Origin: Chryseolinea lacunae
GTDB lineage: Bacteria; Bacteroidota; Bacteroidia; Cytophagales; Cyclobacteriaceae
Reading direction: 5' to 3'
Assembly: GCF_016735595.1 (NCBI RefSeq)
Contig: NZ_JAERRB010000004.1
Location: 1 to 64,000 of the forward strand
DNA: 64,000 nucleotides
The notes under the pieces are model-generated. The model was not told the DNA's origin. It made no database searches and saw only the letters and a program-made list of their open reading frames with translations. The translations under genes were made by a program, and so were the position numbers. Position 1 is the stretch's first letter, and each line of letters opens with the position of its first letter. Positions 32,323 to 42,118 of the stretch are shown here, piece by piece.

Positions 32323-35058
32323 ATGCGCACTACGTTGTTTCTGAAAATGAGTACCGCCCTGCGGACGCTCTCCTTGTTTTTCTTTGCATGCGTTTTTATT
32401 GTAGCCAACGCATACGCCGGAGGCATTAAAGGTCAGGTGAAAGACGACAAGGGCGAACCCTTGCCCTATGCTACCATCTTTGTGAAACAGACCGGCAGCG
32501 GCACCACCACCAACATTAATGGTCGCTTTGAAATTGCATTGGCGCCCGGAAAATATGATGTGAGCTTTCAATACCTGAGCCACGAGTCGGTAGTGAAACA
32601 AGTGGAGATTGGTGCAGACTTTATTGAAGTGGATGTGGTGTTGAAAGACCAGGCCACCGTGCTGGGCTCTGTGACGGTGAGCGGCGACGGCGAAGATCCG
32701 GCCTACACCATTATGCGCAAAGCCATTGCTAAAGCAAAATATCACACGCAGGAAGTGGATATGTATTCGGCCCGGGTCTATATTAAAGGAACGGGTGTGT
32801 TGAAAGATTATCCGTGGCTCGCGAAACGTGCGCTGGCGAAAGAAGGCATCAAGAAGGGAAGTGTGTATGTGACGGAGTCGGTTAGCGACATAAAGTATAC
32901 ACGGCCAAAAAAGTTTGAAGAGAAAGTGATCTCCATCCGCAGCGACGGCAAAGACAACAACACATCGCCCAACCAATATATTTTCGGAAGTTTCTATGAG
33001 TCTGAAGTGGCCGAAACCATTTCGCCCCTTTCGCCCAAAGCTTTTTCTTACTACCGCTTCGAATATCAGGGCACGTTCAGGGACCGCGACTATGAAGTGA
33101 GTATCATTAAAGTGATTCCCCGCTCCAAGGGCGACAACGTGATTGACGGCACGCTCAACATTGTGGAAGACTGGTGGAGCATTCACAGCATGGACATCCA
33201 CACCATGAAGCTGGGCATTGACATCAACATCAAGGCGGTGTATGCACCTATCGAAGAGAAAGCCTGGCTGCCGGTGTCGCATCAATTCAAGATTGATGGT
33301 AAAATTTTCGGCTTCGAGTTTGAATACAACTACCTGGCCACGGTGAGCAACTATAAAATTAAAATGAACCCCGCGTTGTATGTGGAGAGTGGCAAGATGG
33401 AGGTGATTGACGAAAAGGTGGACAAGGAACAGGCCAAGCAAGTGCAACAAAAAGCCGCGGCCGCGCAAAAAAGCAAAGCCGCTGCACGGCAGGCCACCAA
33501 CCAAAAGCTGAGCAAGAGTGCGCGAAAGGCGCAGGAAGTAGAAGAGCAATCGAAGCAGCTGCAGGAACGCCTTGCGTCGGGCAAGGAGATTACGCGCAAG
33601 GAATTGAACAGCATCATTAAAGACTATGACAAGGCCGAAGTGAAAAAACAGAAGGAGCCCGAAGTAATTTCGGACGTGACCTTTAAAATTGACAGCGGTG
33701 CTTATAAAAAAGATTCAACCTATTGGTCGGAAGTGCGGCCTGTGCCCCTCACCGAGAAGGAAGTGGAGGGCTATCAGAAAATGGACAGCATGGCCGTGGT
33801 GGAACGAAAGAAAGAAGCGGGCGACACCGTGAAGGCTTCGAAGTCGAAAGGTTTTCAGCCCTGGGATTTGATTCTGGGCGACACCTACAAAGTGGCGAAG
33901 CATTCGAACTTCAAGATTCATTTTCCGATGCCCGGGTTCAACACGGTGGAAGGCTGGAACCTGGTCTATAAAGTTTCGTATGGCTCCATTCTTCAGGACA
34001 CCAACAAAACGCGACTCACCATCACACCGGCTTTTCGCTATGCCTTTTCGCGCAAAGTGGCTTCGGGCAACCTCTCCTTTGCCCTTCGAAACAAGAAGTA
34101 CAGGTTCGAGGTGCAGGGCGGTAGATACATCCGCCAGTATAACGACGACGAACCTATTTTGCCCATCGTGAACGATTTTACCACACTGTTGCTGGAGAAA
34201 AATCTGATGAAGCTTTATGAGCGCGACTATGTGGACGTGACCTATCGGCGGAACATCAGTCAGTATGTTTCGGTGCACACCGACTGGTCGTGGATGAACC
34301 GCCGCGAGTTGTTTAACACCTCGAACTATAAGTGGGTGGACCGGAAGAAGATTGAAGGCTACACACCCAACCAACCCGTGAACGACGAGTTGCTGGACAC
34401 GTCGTTTCCCGAACACCAGGCCTTTGTGGGAGCGGTGGGGCTGGTAGCCCGGCCGTGGCTGAAGTATACTATCCGGAACGAACGGAAGCAGGAGGTGCCC
34501 AATTCATCGCCCATCCTGAGCCTGGACTACCGCAAAGCGTTTGATAATGTGTTGAACGGCGATGTGCGCTATGACCAGGTGGAAGTGGGCTTTAAGCATA
34601 AATTCAGAGTGGGTGTGCGCGGCACAACCGACGTAGCGTTGCGTGCGGGTGCATTCTTCAACACGGGCAACATGTATTTCATGGACTACAAACACTTCCT
34701 GGGCAACCAAACACCGTTCATTACCAACGACCCTGTGGGAAGCTTCCGCTTGCTGGACTATTATCGCTACAGCACGGCCGACCAATATTTTGCGGGCAAC
34801 CTGCACTATCAATTCCGCAAATTCCTGGTCACCAACATTCCGCTGGTGCGGCTTGCGGGCATTCGCGAGAATGTGTTTGTGAACTACCTGGCCACGCCCA
34901 CATCGAAGAACTATACTGAGGTGGGCTATTCGATAGACGGCATCCTCCGTATTTTCCGCATCGAGGGTGCGGCGGCGTTTCAGGATGGAAAATACCTCAA
35001 CTATGGTATCCGGATCGGCATCACGTCCAACTTCATGGTGAACTTCTCGGATCAATAG
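32323..35058 (+). CDS. DUF5686 outer-membrane protein with CarboxypepD-like N-terminus
   Basis: 911 residues from ATG 32323, or 903 from ATG 32347; the signal peptide (RTLSLFFFACVFIVANAYA) follows either. Residues 33-115 form a CarboxypepD-regulatory domain (GIKGQVKDDKGEPLPYATI). A DUF5686 region follows, with an Ala/Lys/Gln-rich coiled segment at about 365-430. The C-terminal 350 residues alternate aromatic and polar strands and end in FMVNFSDQ, as an outer-membrane beta barrel would. Function of the family is unknown. The gene starts 24 bp after nadD. Confidence 0.85.
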   Translation: MRTTLFLKMSTALRTLSLFFFACVFIVANAYAGGIKGQVKDDKGEPLPYATIFVKQTGSGTTTNINGRFEIALAPGKYDVSFQYLSHESVVKQVEIGADFIEVDVVLKDQATVLGSVTVSGDGEDPAYTIMRKAIAKAKYHTQEVDMYSARVYIKGTGVLKDYPWLAKRALAKEGIKKGSVYVTESVSDIKYTRPKKFEEKVISIRSDGKDNNTSPNQYIFGSFYESEVAETISPLSPKAFSYYRFEYQGTFRDRDYEVSIIKVIPRSKGDNVIDGTLNIVEDWWSIHSMDIHTMKLGIDINIKAVYAPIEEKAWLPVSHQFKIDGKIFGFEFEYNYLATVSNYKIKMNPALYVESGKMEVIDEKVDKEQAKQVQQKAAAAQKSKAAARQATNQKLSKSARKAQEVEEQSKQLQERLASGKEITRKELNSIIKDYDKAEVKKQKEPEVISDVTFKIDSGAYKKDSTYWSEVRPVPLTEKEVEGYQKMDSMAVVERKKEAGDTVKASKSKGFQPWDLILGDTYKVAKHSNFKIHFPMPGFNTVEGWNLVYKVSYGSILQDTNKTRLTITPAFRYAFSRKVASGNLSFALRNKKYRFEVQGGRYIRQYNDDEPILPIVNDFTTLLLEKNLMKLYERDYVDVTYRRNISQYVSVHTDWSWMNRRELFNTSNYKWVDRKKIEGYTPNQPVNDELLDTSFPEHQAFVGAVGLVARPWLKYTIRNERKQEVPNSSPILSLDYRKAFDNVLNGDVRYDQVEVGFKHKFRVGVRGTTDVALRAGAFFNTGNMYFMDYKHFLGNQTPFITNDPVGSFRLLDYYRYSTADQYFAGNLHYQFRKFLVTNIPLVRLAGIRENVFVNYLATPTSKNYTEVGYSIDGILRIFRIEGAAAFQDGKYLNYGIRIGITSNFMVNFSDQ

Positions 35059-35190
35059 CGCGAAGATTTGTCGAGAAATCGGGACAAAAGCATGCGTGTG
35101 ACGGAAACTGCCGGACGATCTGCTCGGCATACGGCAAATCGTGATTATCTTGGCATGCTTTTCATGGTGATCCCGTAACGTGCAGTGCAG

Positions 35191-36132
35191 ATGAAAATGA
35201 CCCTTTCAAATTTTTTGTCGATTGGCTCTATCGTAGTTCTCTTCGGCTACATCTTCTATAACGAGATGAAGATCCATCGCGTGGCCGAAAATTCCATTTC
35301 CGATAACGGCGTGTATGAAGCGCCGCTCGAAATGAGCGACGAGCGTTTGCCCGCCGTGTCGTTTGATGTGCCCAAAGACATTACGTTTGCCGGCGAGCCC
35401 GTGCCGCTGAACATTCCCGATGTGTATGAACGTCTCGACAAAGAATTGCAGATTAATTGCTACCTGCACAGCAACACCATCTTTCTCATTAAACGCGCCA
35501 ACCGGTGGCTTCCGCAGATGCAAGCCATTCTGGAGAAGCATGGCATTCCACAAGACTTCAAATACCTGCCCCTCATTGAAAGCAATTTGCTGAACGTGGT
35601 GTCGCCGCGCGATGCTGTGGGCTACTGGCAGATTTTGAAAACGTCGGGCAAAGAACTGGACCTTGAAATTACAGACGAAGTGGACGAACGCTACGATCCG
35701 CTGAAGGCCACCGAAGCGGCATGCAAATATCTGAAGAAGGCCTATCAGAAATTCGGAAGCTGGACCATGGTGGCGGCCTCCTACAACCGCGGCATGGGCG
35801 GCATGCAACGGGCCATGGAAGACCAATCGGAGAAGTCGTATTATGATCTTTATTTGAACGATGAAACGTCGCGTTATGTGTTTCGCATTTTGGCCATCAA
35901 GGAAATTTCGGAACACCCGCTTCGCTATGGATTTCGCATCGATCCTGCTCACCTCTATTCGCAAGAGCCCCTGAAATATGTGGAGGTGACCGAGAGCATT
36001 AAAGACCTGGTTACGTTTGCCAGAGCGCAGGGCACAAACTATAAACTGCTGAAGCGCCACAACCCGTGGTTGCGCGAAGACCGCCTCACGGTGCGTCGCG
36101 GGGAGCGCTATAGAATTGCGTTGCCGGTGTAG
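35191..36132 (+). CDS. Lytic transglycosylase (SLT/MltD-like)
   Basis: 313 residues from ATG 35191; ATG 35197 and GTG 35185 are alternatives. A short hydrophobic N-terminus (about 3-20) anchors or exports the protein. The SLT domain (about 105-215) shows LPLIESNLLNVVSPRDAVGYWQIL, with catalytic Glu in IESN, and later ASYNRG and KEISEHPLRYGF. The last 45 residues (VTFARAQGTNYKLLKRHNPWLREDRL) resemble a LysM-like peptidoglycan-binding end. It would cleave glycan strands in the periplasm. Confidence 0.88.
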   Translation: MKMTLSNFLSIGSIVVLFGYIFYNEMKIHRVAENSISDNGVYEAPLEMSDERLPAVSFDVPKDITFAGEPVPLNIPDVYERLDKELQINCYLHSNTIFLIKRANRWLPQMQAILEKHGIPQDFKYLPLIESNLLNVVSPRDAVGYWQILKTSGKELDLEITDEVDERYDPLKATEAACKYLKKAYQKFGSWTMVAASYNRGMGGMQRAMEDQSEKSYYDLYLNDETSRYVFRILAIKEISEHPLRYGFRIDPAHLYSQEPLKYVEVTESIKDLVTFARAQGTNYKLLKRHNPWLREDRLTVRRGERYRIALPV

Positions 36133-36233
36133 CAATGTCCATCCAAAAGCATCGCGCACGTCTTTCGTTTCTTGTTCTTCGCACTTCGCCCGTCAAATTC
36201 TTACCTTCGGTGCAGACAAACTATTTGACTGCT

Positions 36234-36995
36234 ATGCGTCCTTACATTCTTGCCGAGAACACCTGGAAAACCGTGAAGGAAACAAACTATGAAGTGGCCG
36301 TGTTGCCGTGGGGTGCGTGTGAAGCGCACAACTATCATCTTCCCTATGGCACCGACATTATGGAGGCCAACGGCGTGTCGGCAGAAGCGGCGCGCATTGC
36401 ATGGGAGAAGGGAAACAAGGTGATTGTGTTGCCCGCCATTCCCTTTGGTGTGAACACCGGCCAATTTGATGTGAAACTCGACATGAACATGAACCCCAGC
36501 ACCCAACTGATGGTGTTGCGCGATGTGGTGGACGTGCTGAACCGCCAGGGGATTTATAAGCTGATTATATTGAACAGCCATGGTGGCAACGACTTCAAAA
36601 CCATGATTCGCGAGTTGGGACTTCAGTTTCCAGAAATGTTTCTCTGTTCGTGCAACTGGTATCAGGCGGTAGATCAAAAAACATTCTTCGTGAACAAAGA
36701 CGACCACGCGGGCGAAATGGAAACCAGCGTCATCATGCATCTTCACCCTGAACTGGTGAGCCCGCTATCGGAAGCCGGCGATGGCGCTGCAAAAAAATTC
36801 CGGATCTCGGCTATGCGCGAAGGATGGGCGTGGGCCGAACGCAAGTGGCTGCAAGTGACCAACGACACGGGTGTTGGCGATCCGCGGCAGGCAACGGCAG
36901 AAAAGGGAGCAAGCTATTTTAAAGCGGCCACAGAGAAAGTGGCTGAATTCTTTATCGAAGTAGCGAAAGCCGATCGCAACGATTTGTATGCGTGA
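36234..36995 (+). CDS. Creatininase-family amidohydrolase
   Basis: 253 residues from ATG 36234; a longer in-frame start at 36135 adds residues with no family match, and a TACCTTCG -7-like site at 36202 supports the later start. Metal ligands of the creatininase fold are seen in WGACEAHNYHLPYGTD (Glu, His, Asp), NSHGGND and DDHAGEMETS. The family hydrolyses creatinine or related amides; in bacteria many members act in other pathways such as flavin or riboflavin-like metabolism. Substrate not determined. Confidence 0.88.
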   Translation: MRPYILAENTWKTVKETNYEVAVLPWGACEAHNYHLPYGTDIMEANGVSAEAARIAWEKGNKVIVLPAIPFGVNTGQFDVKLDMNMNPSTQLMVLRDVVDVLNRQGIYKLIILNSHGGNDFKTMIRELGLQFPEMFLCSCNWYQAVDQKTFFVNKDDHAGEMETSVIMHLHPELVSPLSEAGDGAAKKFRISAMREGWAWAERKWLQVTNDTGVGDPRQATAEKGASYFKAATEKVAEFFIEVAKADRNDLYA

Positions 36996-37053
36996 TTTTT
37001 TGAGAAGACACGAAGGTCCATTGGAGGCCTTTGTGCGTCTGTGAGCGGATGTG

Positions 37054-37818
37054 TTACAAAACAGTTTCTGCCGATTCTGCTTTTGTGATCCAGAAGTTGC
37101 TGTAGCCTTCGCCGATCTGAATGCTGAGCACCTGCACCGCCAACATTTCGAGAATGGCGAGGAAGTTAAAGATGAGCCCGATGCGCGTGGGAAATTGTTC
37201 CAGAATTTCGGTGAACGCAATGCGCGGACGACGCGACAATTCGTCGACGATAAATTTCTTTTGGTCCTCTACGGTGTAGGGATATTGGATGACCTGGTGA
37301 ACGGGTTTGTTCTTGTCGGCTTCGAAGCGCTTCAGCACTCTTTCGAAAATGGTCATGAGCTTGAACACGGTCACGTCTTGCAACTCTGACTCAACGTTGG
37401 TGCTTTCGGCCAGCGTTTTCAGTTCTTTCATGAGGTTTCCGCGCTTCTCCTTCATCAACTCGGTTTCTTCCATTTTGTGGAAGTTGTCGATGACGGACTT
37501 GTACTTTTTGTATTCCAGCAAGTGCTTCACCAGCTCTTCGCGCGGATCGATTTCGTTGCCTTGTTCGTCGAGCTGAGGGCGGGGCAACAGCATCTTTGAT
37601 TTGATGCGCATGAGCGTGGCCGCCACGAGGATAAATTCACTGGCCACCTCAATGTTGAGCTGCTCCATTTGACGGATATAGTCCAGGAAATCGTTGGTGA
37701 TTTTGGCGATGGGAATATCGTAGATATCCAGCTCGTCGCGTTCGATAAAAAACAGCAAAAGGTCGAAAGGACCTTCAAAAAGCGGGAGTTTTACCTCAAA
37801 ATTTTCCTGCGTTGTCAT
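37054..37818 (-). CDS. scpA: Segregation and condensation protein A
   Basis: 254 residues. The N-terminal kleisin segment FEVKLPLFEGPFDLLLFFIERDELDIYDIPIAKITNDFLDYI (4-45) is diagnostic, followed by the SEFILVAATLMRIKSKMLLP helix. The C-terminal winged helix (about 185-250) binds the Smc head. ScpA bridges Smc heads in chromosome condensation. The gene is alone here; scpB was not found in the window. Confidence 0.95.
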   Translation of the reverse strand: MTTQENFEVKLPLFEGPFDLLLFFIERDELDIYDIPIAKITNDFLDYIRQMEQLNIEVASEFILVAATLMRIKSKMLLPRPQLDEQGNEIDPREELVKHLLEYKKYKSVIDNFHKMEETELMKEKRGNLMKELKTLAESTNVESELQDVTVFKLMTIFERVLKRFEADKNKPVHQVIQYPYTVEDQKKFIVDELSRRPRIAFTEILEQFPTRIGLIFNFLAILEMLAVQVLSIQIGEGYSNFWITKAESAETVL

Positions 37819-37875
37819 AAAGCGCTACAAATTTATTTATAATCCGCCAATAAATGCGGACATGGTGGAAATAAC

Positions 37876-37883
37876 TAACTTTG
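37876..37883 (+). promoter_or_regulatory. -7 element TAnnTTTG for dxs
   Basis: TAACTTTG matches the -7 consensus exactly, 76 bp before the dxs start codon. A matching TTTG at -33 was not found, so the call rests on the -7 box and location. Confidence 0.4.
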
Positions 37884-37959
37884 TCGCCTGTTTGGCGTTG
37901 AAAAGCTCGGTAGAACACTTAGCTTGGAAACCATGTTAAGGGTTCATTAACCTACTACT

Positions 37960-39873
37960 ATGCTGATTACCCCTGGAAAAATCCTGGCGGGCATTGAAAG
38001 CCCGGAGGATATCAAAAAACTGGATCAGGCCCAGTTGGTGCAGCTCTGCGACGAACTACGCCATTTCATCATCGACAACGTGTCGGTTTATGGAGGTCAT
38101 TTTGGAGCCAGTTTGGGGGTGGTGGAACTCACCGTGGCCCTACACTATGTACTGAACACACCGTCGGATCAGCTGATCTGGGATGTAGGGCACCAGGCCT
38201 ACGGCCACAAGATTCTGACCGGCCGCCGCGACCAGTTTCATTCCAACCGCATGTACAAAGGACTGTCGGGCTTTCCCAAACGCAAGGAAAGCGAATACGA
38301 CACGTTTGGCGTAGGCCACTCGTCTACGTCCATCTCGGCGGCCCTCGGCATGGCTGCAGCTTCGAAGTATCTGAACATTGAAGACAAACAACACGTGGCC
38401 GTGATTGGCGACGGCGCACTCACCGGCGGCATGGCCTTCGAAGGTCTTAACCACGCCGGCGTGTCGGACACCAACATCCTCATCATCCTCAACGACAACT
38501 GCATGGCCATCGACCCCAACGTGGGCGCGTTGAAGGATTATCTCACCGACATCACCACCAGCAAGACCTATAATAAATTCAAAGACGAAGTGTGGAACAT
38601 GCTGGGCAAACTTTCCATGTTTGGAAAAAGTGCTCAGGAAATTGTTTCGAAAGTAGAGAATGGCATCAAGGCAACATTGCTCAGCCAGAGCAACCTCTTT
38701 GAGTCGTTGAACCTGCGCTACTTTGGTCCGGTAGACGGCCACGACGTGAACCACCTGGTGTCGGTGCTGAACGACCTGAAGAACATTAAAGGTCCCAAGA
38801 TTCTGCACTGCATCACCACGAAAGGAAAAGGCTATGCGCCCGCCGAAAAAGGCAACGCCACCACGTGGCATGCGCCTGGCACATTCGACAAGATCACCGG
38901 CGAGATCTACAAGAAAGTTTATAACGTCCCGCAGGCACCAAAATACCAGGACGTGTTTGGTCACACCATTGTGGAACTGGCGAAAGCCAACAATAAAATT
39001 ATGGGCATCACGCCCGCCATGCCCTCCGGTTCTTCGCTCAACATTATGATGAAGGAGATGCCCGAGCGCGCGTTTGATGTGGGCATTGCCGAACAACACG
39101 CCGTGACGTTCTCAGCCGGTTTGGCCACACAGGGACTTATTCCGTTCTGCAACATCTACAGCACGTTTATGCAACGCGCCTACGATCAGGTGATACACGA
39201 CGTGTGTATTCAAAATCTGCCCGTGAACTTCTTCCTGGACCGCGCCGGATTTTCGGGAGCCGATGGCCCCACACACCACGGTGCCTACGACCTGGCTTTC
39301 TTCCGCTGCCTGCCCAACATGGTGGTGGCGGCGCCCATGAACGAAGCCGAATTGCGCAACCTCATGTTCACCGCCCAATTGCCCCGCGAGGCGCAGGCAT
39401 TTTCTATTCGCTATCCCCGCGGCCAAGGTGTGATGCCGGAATGGAGAACACCGATGGAAGAAATCAAAATTGGCACGGGCCGCAAAATTCGCAGTGGCAA
39501 CGAGCTGGCCATTCTCACCATTGGCCACATTGGCAACTATGCCGTGGAAGTGTGCGAACGCCTGGCAAAACAAAACATAGACGTGGCACACTACGACATG
39601 CGCTTTGTGAAGCCGTTGGACGAAGCAATGCTTCATGAAATTTTTTCGACCTACCGCAAGGTAATCACCATAGAAGATGGCTGTGTTCAGGGAGGATTTG
39701 GCAGCGCGGTTCTCGAATTCATGGCCGATAATCTTTATAGCGCCGAAGTGAAACGCCTGGGCATTCCCGATCGCATTGTTGAACATGGAGAACAATATGA
39801 ATTGCACCACGAATGTGGCTTTGATCCGGAAGGCATCGAAAAGGCCGTGATCGGCATGTTGGAACACGCTTAA
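37960..39873 (+). CDS. dxs: 1-deoxy-D-xylulose-5-phosphate synthase
   Basis: 637 residues. Thiamine-diphosphate site GDGALTGGMAFEGLNHAG...LNDN (about 148-180), the active-site loop around VGHQAYGHKILTGR, catalytic Glu in GIAEQHAVTF (about 374), and a C-terminal transketolase domain. It condenses pyruvate and glyceraldehyde-3-phosphate at the start of the MEP isoprenoid pathway. The alpha/beta hydrolase gene follows 7 bp downstream. Confidence 0.97.
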   Translation: MLITPGKILAGIESPEDIKKLDQAQLVQLCDELRHFIIDNVSVYGGHFGASLGVVELTVALHYVLNTPSDQLIWDVGHQAYGHKILTGRRDQFHSNRMYKGLSGFPKRKESEYDTFGVGHSSTSISAALGMAAASKYLNIEDKQHVAVIGDGALTGGMAFEGLNHAGVSDTNILIILNDNCMAIDPNVGALKDYLTDITTSKTYNKFKDEVWNMLGKLSMFGKSAQEIVSKVENGIKATLLSQSNLFESLNLRYFGPVDGHDVNHLVSVLNDLKNIKGPKILHCITTKGKGYAPAEKGNATTWHAPGTFDKITGEIYKKVYNVPQAPKYQDVFGHTIVELAKANNKIMGITPAMPSGSSLNIMMKEMPERAFDVGIAEQHAVTFSAGLATQGLIPFCNIYSTFMQRAYDQVIHDVCIQNLPVNFFLDRAGFSGADGPTHHGAYDLAFFRCLPNMVVAAPMNEAELRNLMFTAQLPREAQAFSIRYPRGQGVMPEWRTPMEEIKIGTGRKIRSGNELAILTIGHIGNYAVEVCERLAKQNIDVAHYDMRFVKPLDEAMLHEIFSTYRKVITIEDGCVQGGFGSAVLEFMADNLYSAEVKRLGIPDRIVEHGEQYELHHECGFDPEGIEKAVIGMLEHA

Positions 39874-39880
39874 CCAGACT

Positions 39881-40639
39881 ATGGGCAAACTTTTTTTTAA
39901 GGAACGCGGCCAGGGCAAACCCGTTGTGTTGTTGCACGGCTTTCCGATGCACCAGGAAGTTTGGGATGACTTTGCACCGCGGTTGGCCGAGAGTTGCCGG
40001 GTGATCACCCCCGATCTGCCCGGGCTTGGCAAGAGTGCCTTGTTGCCAGCGGGTTTTTCCATTGCCGATGTGGCTGTTGAACTCCTGAATTTTTGTGCTG
40101 AAAAAGAAATCCACCAGTGCGTGGTGATCGGCCATTCGCTGGGTGGCTATGTGGCGTTGGCCATGGTCGAAAAAAATCCGGTGCGCTTTAGCGGTCTTGG
40201 CCTTTTTCATTCCACCGCCTATGCCGATTCGGAAGAGAAAAAGGCGTCGCGCACCAAGGTGATCGACTTTGTGGATCAGCACGGCGCGTTGGCGTTCACG
40301 TCTAATTTCATTCCGCCGTTGTTTGTGCAGCCCAGCCACGCTGCCATTGCCAAAGTGCGGCAGATTGCCAGCGAGTCGGGTTCTGAGGCCGTGAAAGGCT
40401 ATACGCTTGCCATGCGCGACAGACCGGAGCAAATCAAAACGTTGAAAAATTTCAAAAACCCTACGCTCTTCATTGCGGGTGCAAAAGATCAGGGCGTGCC
40501 GGCCGACACGGTTCTGGCGCAATCCAAATTCAGTCAACAAGCTGAATATCATGTTCTTCAAGATGTGGCGCACATGGGCATGTTTGAGAAACCCGACGAA
40601 ACAGCCTCCATTATCAGGGGGTTTTTAGGAAAAATCTAA
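39881..40639 (+). CDS. Alpha/beta-fold hydrolase
   Basis: 252 residues. Oxyanion region LLHGFPMHQEVWDDF (19-33), nucleophile elbow GHSLGGY (about 87-93, Ser89), Asp in LFIAGAKDQGVP, and His near DVAHMGMFEKP complete a catalytic triad. The compact cap resembles esterase or dehalogenase-like members. Substrate unknown. Its start 7 bp after dxs indicates co-transcription. Confidence 0.88.
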   Translation: MGKLFFKERGQGKPVVLLHGFPMHQEVWDDFAPRLAESCRVITPDLPGLGKSALLPAGFSIADVAVELLNFCAEKEIHQCVVIGHSLGGYVALAMVEKNPVRFSGLGLFHSTAYADSEEKKASRTKVIDFVDQHGALAFTSNFIPPLFVQPSHAAIAKVRQIASESGSEAVKGYTLAMRDRPEQIKTLKNFKNPTLFIAGAKDQGVPADTVLAQSKFSQQAEYHVLQDVAHMGMFEKPDETASIIRGFLGKI

Positions 40640-40714
40640 CATTCCAAGGGTTTAAAGAGGCGTTTTAACGACATTAACTACATGATGTTGTTAGGTTTAA
40701 TAAAAAGAGGATTT

Positions 40715-40722
40715 TATATTTG
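40715..40722 (+). promoter_or_regulatory. -7 element TAnnTTTG before the zinc-ribbon membrane protein
   Basis: TATATTTG is an exact -7 consensus 33 bp upstream of ATG 40756. A TTAG at 40691-40694 lies at the expected -33 spacing but only partly matches TTTG. Confidence 0.5.
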
Positions 40723-40755
40723 CTATTAAGAATACTAATAACCAATCCGCTATCT

Positions 40756-41505
40756 ATGAATGAAATAGTTACACAGCAGTTTGACGCGTGGAATGCAATG
40801 GCTAAAAACATTGCATATGTAGCGTGGGCAATTTCAATCTTAATCGTGCTTTATCACGTGATCCGACTGGCTACCATGAGCGATGCAAAAGTGAAGTACG
40901 ATTACATCAACAAAAGCGAAATCAGAACGCTTTGGATTGCTGCCATTGTCCTGATCATTGGATGCTGCTTTTACGCCAATGCCAACGTTGGTGAATTGTC
41001 GCCCTTGTGGATTTTCGTAAGAGGATTCACAACCTTCGCGATGGGTATGATCGTGGCCTTGATCATTCAAAACATGCTCAAGTTCTACTATCCTTTCTTC
41101 ATTGAGAAGAGATTGAAGGCTCTGCGTTATAAGCCACGGGTTTCTCCCAAAACCGGCAAAGCCATGAAGCTGCTCGGCGAAGAAGAAGAAGATGCCTACC
41201 TCGACGAAGGTATGCAAGCGGAAGAAAATGTATTCTCCGTTGACTACGACGTGTGGAAAGATGAAGAAACCGGCTATGTGAAAATCGAGCGCTATTCGGG
41301 TCACCTGCACGCGCTGCAGTGCCCTGAGTGCAACTACCAAACCTTTAAGGTGGTTCGCGAAGAAATTCTGAAAGCCCCTTCGGTAGGCGAAGAAGGCCAA
41401 TTGCTGAAACACTTCCAGTGCGGCTATTGCGGCTACAAAGCCAAGAAGACCGTGACCCTGAGAATCTCCCAGAAATTTGAAGAGTCTTCGGCTGCTACAG
41501 CCTAA
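40756..41505 (+). CDS. Membrane protein with C-terminal zinc ribbon
   Basis: 249 residues from ATG 40756; an in-frame TTG-type start at 40720 would overlap the promoter. Three hydrophobic segments (about 16-36, 57-74, 84-105) are followed by a soluble part. That part ends with two Cys pairs, CPECNY and CGYCGY, which make a zinc ribbon (about 198-237). An acidic stretch (EEEEDAYLDE) lies between. I do not recognise the family. Single-gene unit with its own promoter and terminator. Confidence 0.75.
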   Translation: MNEIVTQQFDAWNAMAKNIAYVAWAISILIVLYHVIRLATMSDAKVKYDYINKSEIRTLWIAAIVLIIGCCFYANANVGELSPLWIFVRGFTTFAMGMIVALIIQNMLKFYYPFFIEKRLKALRYKPRVSPKTGKAMKLLGEEEEDAYLDEGMQAEENVFSVDYDVWKDEETGYVKIERYSGHLHALQCPECNYQTFKVVREEILKAPSVGEEGQLLKHFQCGYCGYKAKKTVTLRISQKFEESSAATA

Positions 41506-41530
41506 GGCACTCAAACAAGTCATAAAAAAC

Positions 41531-41563
41531 AAAAGCTATCTCTGAAAAGGGATAGCTTTTTTT
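41531..41563 (+). terminator. Rho-independent terminator
   Basis: 10-bp perfect stem (41531-41540 with 41551-41560) and T-run to 41563, 26 bp after the zinc-ribbon gene stop. Confidence 0.9.
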
Positions 41564-41642
41564 ATTGGACTACTGTTGAAACGAAGCAGCCGCCAGAATT
41601 TTGTGAATGAAAGGCTGCGTTGTTCTTAAAGGGGTAGTGAAT

Positions 41643-42062
41643 TTACTTTTCCAGCCGCTCGATTCGTGTCGCGAAATACCGGGTGTCGCCACGCCATGGG
41701 AATTTTGCATAGCGCGTGATGTAGTAGAGGTTGACGCGCTCGCCGCTGAGGGCCACTTCTTCAAGTTCTTTTATGAGCGCTTCGTCACTTTTTTCGACCG
41801 AGAAATCGAATGCTTCTGCGATGGGGCTTGTGCCTTTCATGGCACCGAAGGTTTCGAGGTTGATCTTACCTTCGAAGGTTTTGAAGGCCACGCCTTTTTT
41901 GCTGATGCGTAAAATTTTTCCGGCCATCACGCCGTCGTCATACACGCCCCAGTAGTAGAAGCTGAAGAGTGAAACGCCGACAATCACAACGGCTATGATG
42001 ATGATGCGGAGAACTTTTTTGGAGGTGCGCTTAACTTTTTGGCCGAAGGTCTGAGGTTCCAT
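41643..42062 (-). CDS. Small membrane-anchored protein, unknown function
   Basis: 139 residues from ATG 42062. One N-terminal TM helix (about 20-40, IIIIAVVIVGVSLFSFYYWG) is followed by a small basic beta-rich domain (VMAGKILRISKKGVAFKTFEGKINLETFG). The C-terminus contains NLYYITRYAKFPWRGDTRYF. Similar Bacteroidota proteins have been labelled 6-phosphogluconate dehydrogenase in databases, but nothing here supports an oxidoreductase. Confidence 0.75.
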   Translation of the reverse strand: MEPQTFGQKVKRTSKKVLRIIIIAVVIVGVSLFSFYYWGVYDDGVMAGKILRISKKGVAFKTFEGKINLETFGAMKGTSPIAEAFDFSVEKSDEALIKELEEVALSGERVNLYYITRYAKFPWRGDTRYFATRIERLEK

Positions 42063-42118
42063 AGTTGTCTTTTTTTGAGGTTACTAAAGTTAGCAAGGCC
42101 CTGTTGATAAAAAAAGAC

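Noticed and set aside
31696-33549. 617-codon frame antisense to nadD and the DUF5686 gene
   Set aside because: It is antisense to two convincing genes. Long antisense frames are frequent in the GC-rich third-position core region.
41643-42062. 6-phosphogluconate dehydrogenase
   Set aside because: At 139 residues with one membrane helix and no dinucleotide-binding motif, the label sometimes attached to relatives is not supported.
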